Origin: JBEIFW01 sp046081125
GTDB lineage: Bacteria; Actinomycetota; Acidimicrobiia; Acidimicrobiales; Ilumatobacteraceae
Reading direction: 5' to 3'
DNA: 64,000 bases
Assembly (NCBI GenBank): GCA_046081125.1
Contig: JBJTVH010000061.1
Location: forward strand, 1-64,000
Below, in pieces: positions 62,572 to 64,000 of this stretch. A program made the translations under genes and the position numbers. The notes under the pieces are model-generated. The model ran no database searches. It saw nothing but the letters and a program-made list of their open reading frames with translations, and had not been told where the DNA came from. Position 1 is the first letter of the stretch. Every line of letters starts with the position of its first letter.

Positions 62572-62617
62572 GCGGCCGCCGGCCCCGGTTGCCTTCGATC
62601 CCTCGGCGGCGCGCCGC

Positions 62618-62623
62618 TAGCGT
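62618..62623 (+). promoter_or_regulatory. -10 element of the ilvD leaderless promoter
   Basis: TAGCGT, six-base spacer, then ATG at 62630. The hexamer and spacing equal those at 4009-4014. Confidence 0.5.
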
Positions 62624-62629
62624 CGCGGT

Positions 62630-64000
62630 ATGGCCCAGCTGAAGATCCGCTCCGGAGACGTCACCGACGGCATGCAGAAGGCCCCGTCGCGCGCCATGCT
62701 GCGCGCCGTCGGGCTCACCGACGCCGACTGGGACAAGCCGCAGATCGGCATCGCGTCGTCGTGGAACGAGATCACGCCCTGCAACATGACCCTGGCGAAG
62801 CTTTGTGAGCGCGCCAAGGAAGGCGTCCGGGCAGCCGGCGGGATTGGGCTGCAGTTCGGCACGATCACCGTCTCGGACGGGATCTCGATGGGGCACGAGG
62901 GCATGCGCGCCTCGCTGGTGTCGCGGGAGATCATCTGCGATTCCGTGGAGGCGGTCATCCATGCCGAGCGCCTCGACGGCATGGTGCTGTCGTCGGGGTG
63001 CGACAAGTCGATCCCGGCGATGATGATGGCGGCGGCCCGCCTCGACCTGCCGGCGGTCGTGATCTACAACGGCTCGATCCTCCCGGGGAACCACAACGGC
63101 GTCGCGCTCGACATCACCAGCGTGTTCGAAGCCGTCGGGGCGTGCGCAGCCGGGAAGATCACTCCGGAGGAACTGCACCAGATCGAGGCGAAGGCGTGCC
63201 CGGGCGAGGGTGCCTGCGGCGGCATGTTCACGGCCAACACGATGGCGTCCATCGGTGAGGCGATCGGTTTGTCGCTGCCGGGATCGGCGTCGCCCCCTGC
63301 CGTCGACCGGCGCCGCGAGGACGACGCGTTCCGTGCCGGTGAGGCCGTCGTGAACCTGTTGCGGCTCGGCATCACCCCCCGCGACATCCTCACGCGGGAG
63401 GCGTTCGAGAACGCGATCGCCGTCGTCAACGCGCTCGGCGGATCGACCAATGCCGTGCTCCACCTGCTTGCCATCGCGAACGAGGCTGGCGTGCGACTCG
63501 AACTCGAGGACTTCAACCGGATCGCCGCACGGGTGCCGCACATCGCCGACATGAAGCCGGGCGGGAAGTTCCACATGACCGATCTGGACCGCATCGGCGG
63601 CGTCCCGGTGGTGCTCAAGCACCTGCTCGACGCCGGTCTGCTCCACGGGGACTGCATGACGGTGACCGGGCGAACGATGGCGGAGAACCTGGCGGCCATC
63701 GACCCGCCGGCACCCGACGGTGTGGTGGTGCGCCCGCTCAGCTCGCCGATCCACGACGAGGGCGGGATCGTGGTGCTTCGCGGCTCGCTCGCTCCCCGAG
63801 GCTCCGTCGTCAAGGTGGCCGGACTCACCACCGACCAACTCCGCTTCGACGGAACGGCCCGAGTCTTCGACGGCGAGGACGGCGCGATGGCCGCGATCCT
63901 GGCGGGGGAGATCCAGCCCGGCACCGTCCTGGTGATCCGCTACGAAGGGCCCAAGGGTGGGCCGGGGATGCGCGAGATGCTGGCGATCACCGGCGCGCTG
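62630..64000 (+). CDS. ilvD: Dihydroxy-acid dehydratase (partial, runs off the window)
   Basis: The first 457 residues of about 560-615 are present and the frame is open at the window edge. IlvD dehydrates 2,3-dihydroxy acids in valine, leucine and isoleucine synthesis using an Fe-S cluster. Cluster cysteines and signatures are in ITPCNMTL, SSGCDKSIPAMMMAAARL and CPGEGACGGMFTANTM. GGSTNAVLHLLAIA, GDCMTVTGRTMAENL and YEGPKGGPGMREM follow as expected. Start as supported by the promoter at 62618. Confidence 0.95.
   Translation, partial: MAQLKIRSGDVTDGMQKAPSRAMLRAVGLTDADWDKPQIGIASSWNEITPCNMTLAKLCERAKEGVRAAGGIGLQFGTITVSDGISMGHEGMRASLVSREIICDSVEAVIHAERLDGMVLSSGCDKSIPAMMMAAARLDLPAVVIYNGSILPGNHNGVALDITSVFEAVGACAAGKITPEELHQIEAKACPGEGACGGMFTANTMASIGEAIGLSLPGSASPPAVDRRREDDAFRAGEAVVNLLRLGITPRDILTREAFENAIAVVNALGGSTNAVLHLLAIANEAGVRLELEDFNRIAARVPHIADMKPGGKFHMTDLDRIGGVPVVLKHLLDAGLLHGDCMTVTGRTMAENLAAIDPPAPDGVVVRPLSSPIHDEGGIVVLRGSLAPRGSVVKVAGLTTDQLRFDGTARVFDGEDGAMAAILAGEIQPGTVLVIRYEGPKGGPGMREMLAITGAL

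Overview
The window is a dense, very high-GC chromosomal segment with many GTG starts. It has 4-nt GTGA/ATGA gene overlaps, lipoproteins, F420/LLM-type oxidoreductases and several acyl-CoA genes. This gene content and style point to an actinobacterium, most likely of the Acidimicrobiia type (an inference from gene content, not a phylogenetic result). Genes are on both strands in short operons. Many starts sit 6-8 bases after a TANNNT -10 element with no Shine-Dalgarno, so leaderless mRNAs look common. No tRNA, rRNA or CRISPR array was seen.

Layout. 0-6.8 kb: alpha/beta hydrolase, acyl-CoA synthetase, two enoyl-CoA hydratases, a decayed secreted LLDTRDGT-repeat gene, an SDR and a 2-oxoglutarate/Fe oxygenase. 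6.8-9.7 kb: PHB-depolymerase-like lipoprotein, a YkgJ-type cysteine cluster protein, and a DUF559 nuclease-like gene bracketed by two hairpins sharing the same arm sequence. 9.8-15.2 kb: AtuA-family protein plus biotin-dependent acyl-CoA carboxylase alpha and beta subunits. 15.3-26.5 kb: GerMN lipoprotein, an isolated IF-1 gene, MFS and MMPL exporters, a membrane PAS-GGDEF-EAL protein, an RDD protein, an LLM oxidoreductase and a hydrolase. 26.1-28.7 kb: SRPBCC, FAD amine oxidase and TIGR01777 genes in one operon. 28.7-35 kb: a secreted thioredoxin-fold protein with an in-frame TGA, then lpd, an E2 acyltransferase, lipB, lipA and a HAD phosphatase.

36-40.2 kb is a different kind of DNA. It starts at a nucleoside hydrolase with a broken 5' end, and carries an unknown acidic protein, an IS630-type transposase lacking its DDE domain, a membrane glycosyltransferase-like protein and the C-terminal half of a frameshifted thiolase. 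40.2-44.7 kb encodes a second-type topoisomerase pair (ParE/GyrB-like and ParC/GyrA-like). 44.7-52 kb: a selenoprotein-B-family reductase with an in-frame TGA, an M20 peptidase, fragments of rtcB and a DUF418 gene, an SDR, a P450 and a PPOX-fold protein. 52-55.9 kb: a membrane protein, the NHEJ pair Ku and LigD polymerase, and an LLM oxidoreductase. 56-62.6 kb: a 1340-residue DUF11-repeat surface protein followed by a c-di-GMP group (GGDEF-EAL, PilZ, small partner). The window ends inside ilvD.

The strongest discovery is that two unrelated genes, 16 kb apart, are each interrupted once, by TGA. In each the TGA falls exactly where the family has its catalytic Cys/Sec (a UxxC motif), and each is followed by a hairpin at bacterial-SECIS distance with G early in the apical loop. 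They are best read as two selenoproteins: a secreted MPT53/TlpA-like thioredoxin and a GrdB/PrdB-like reductase.
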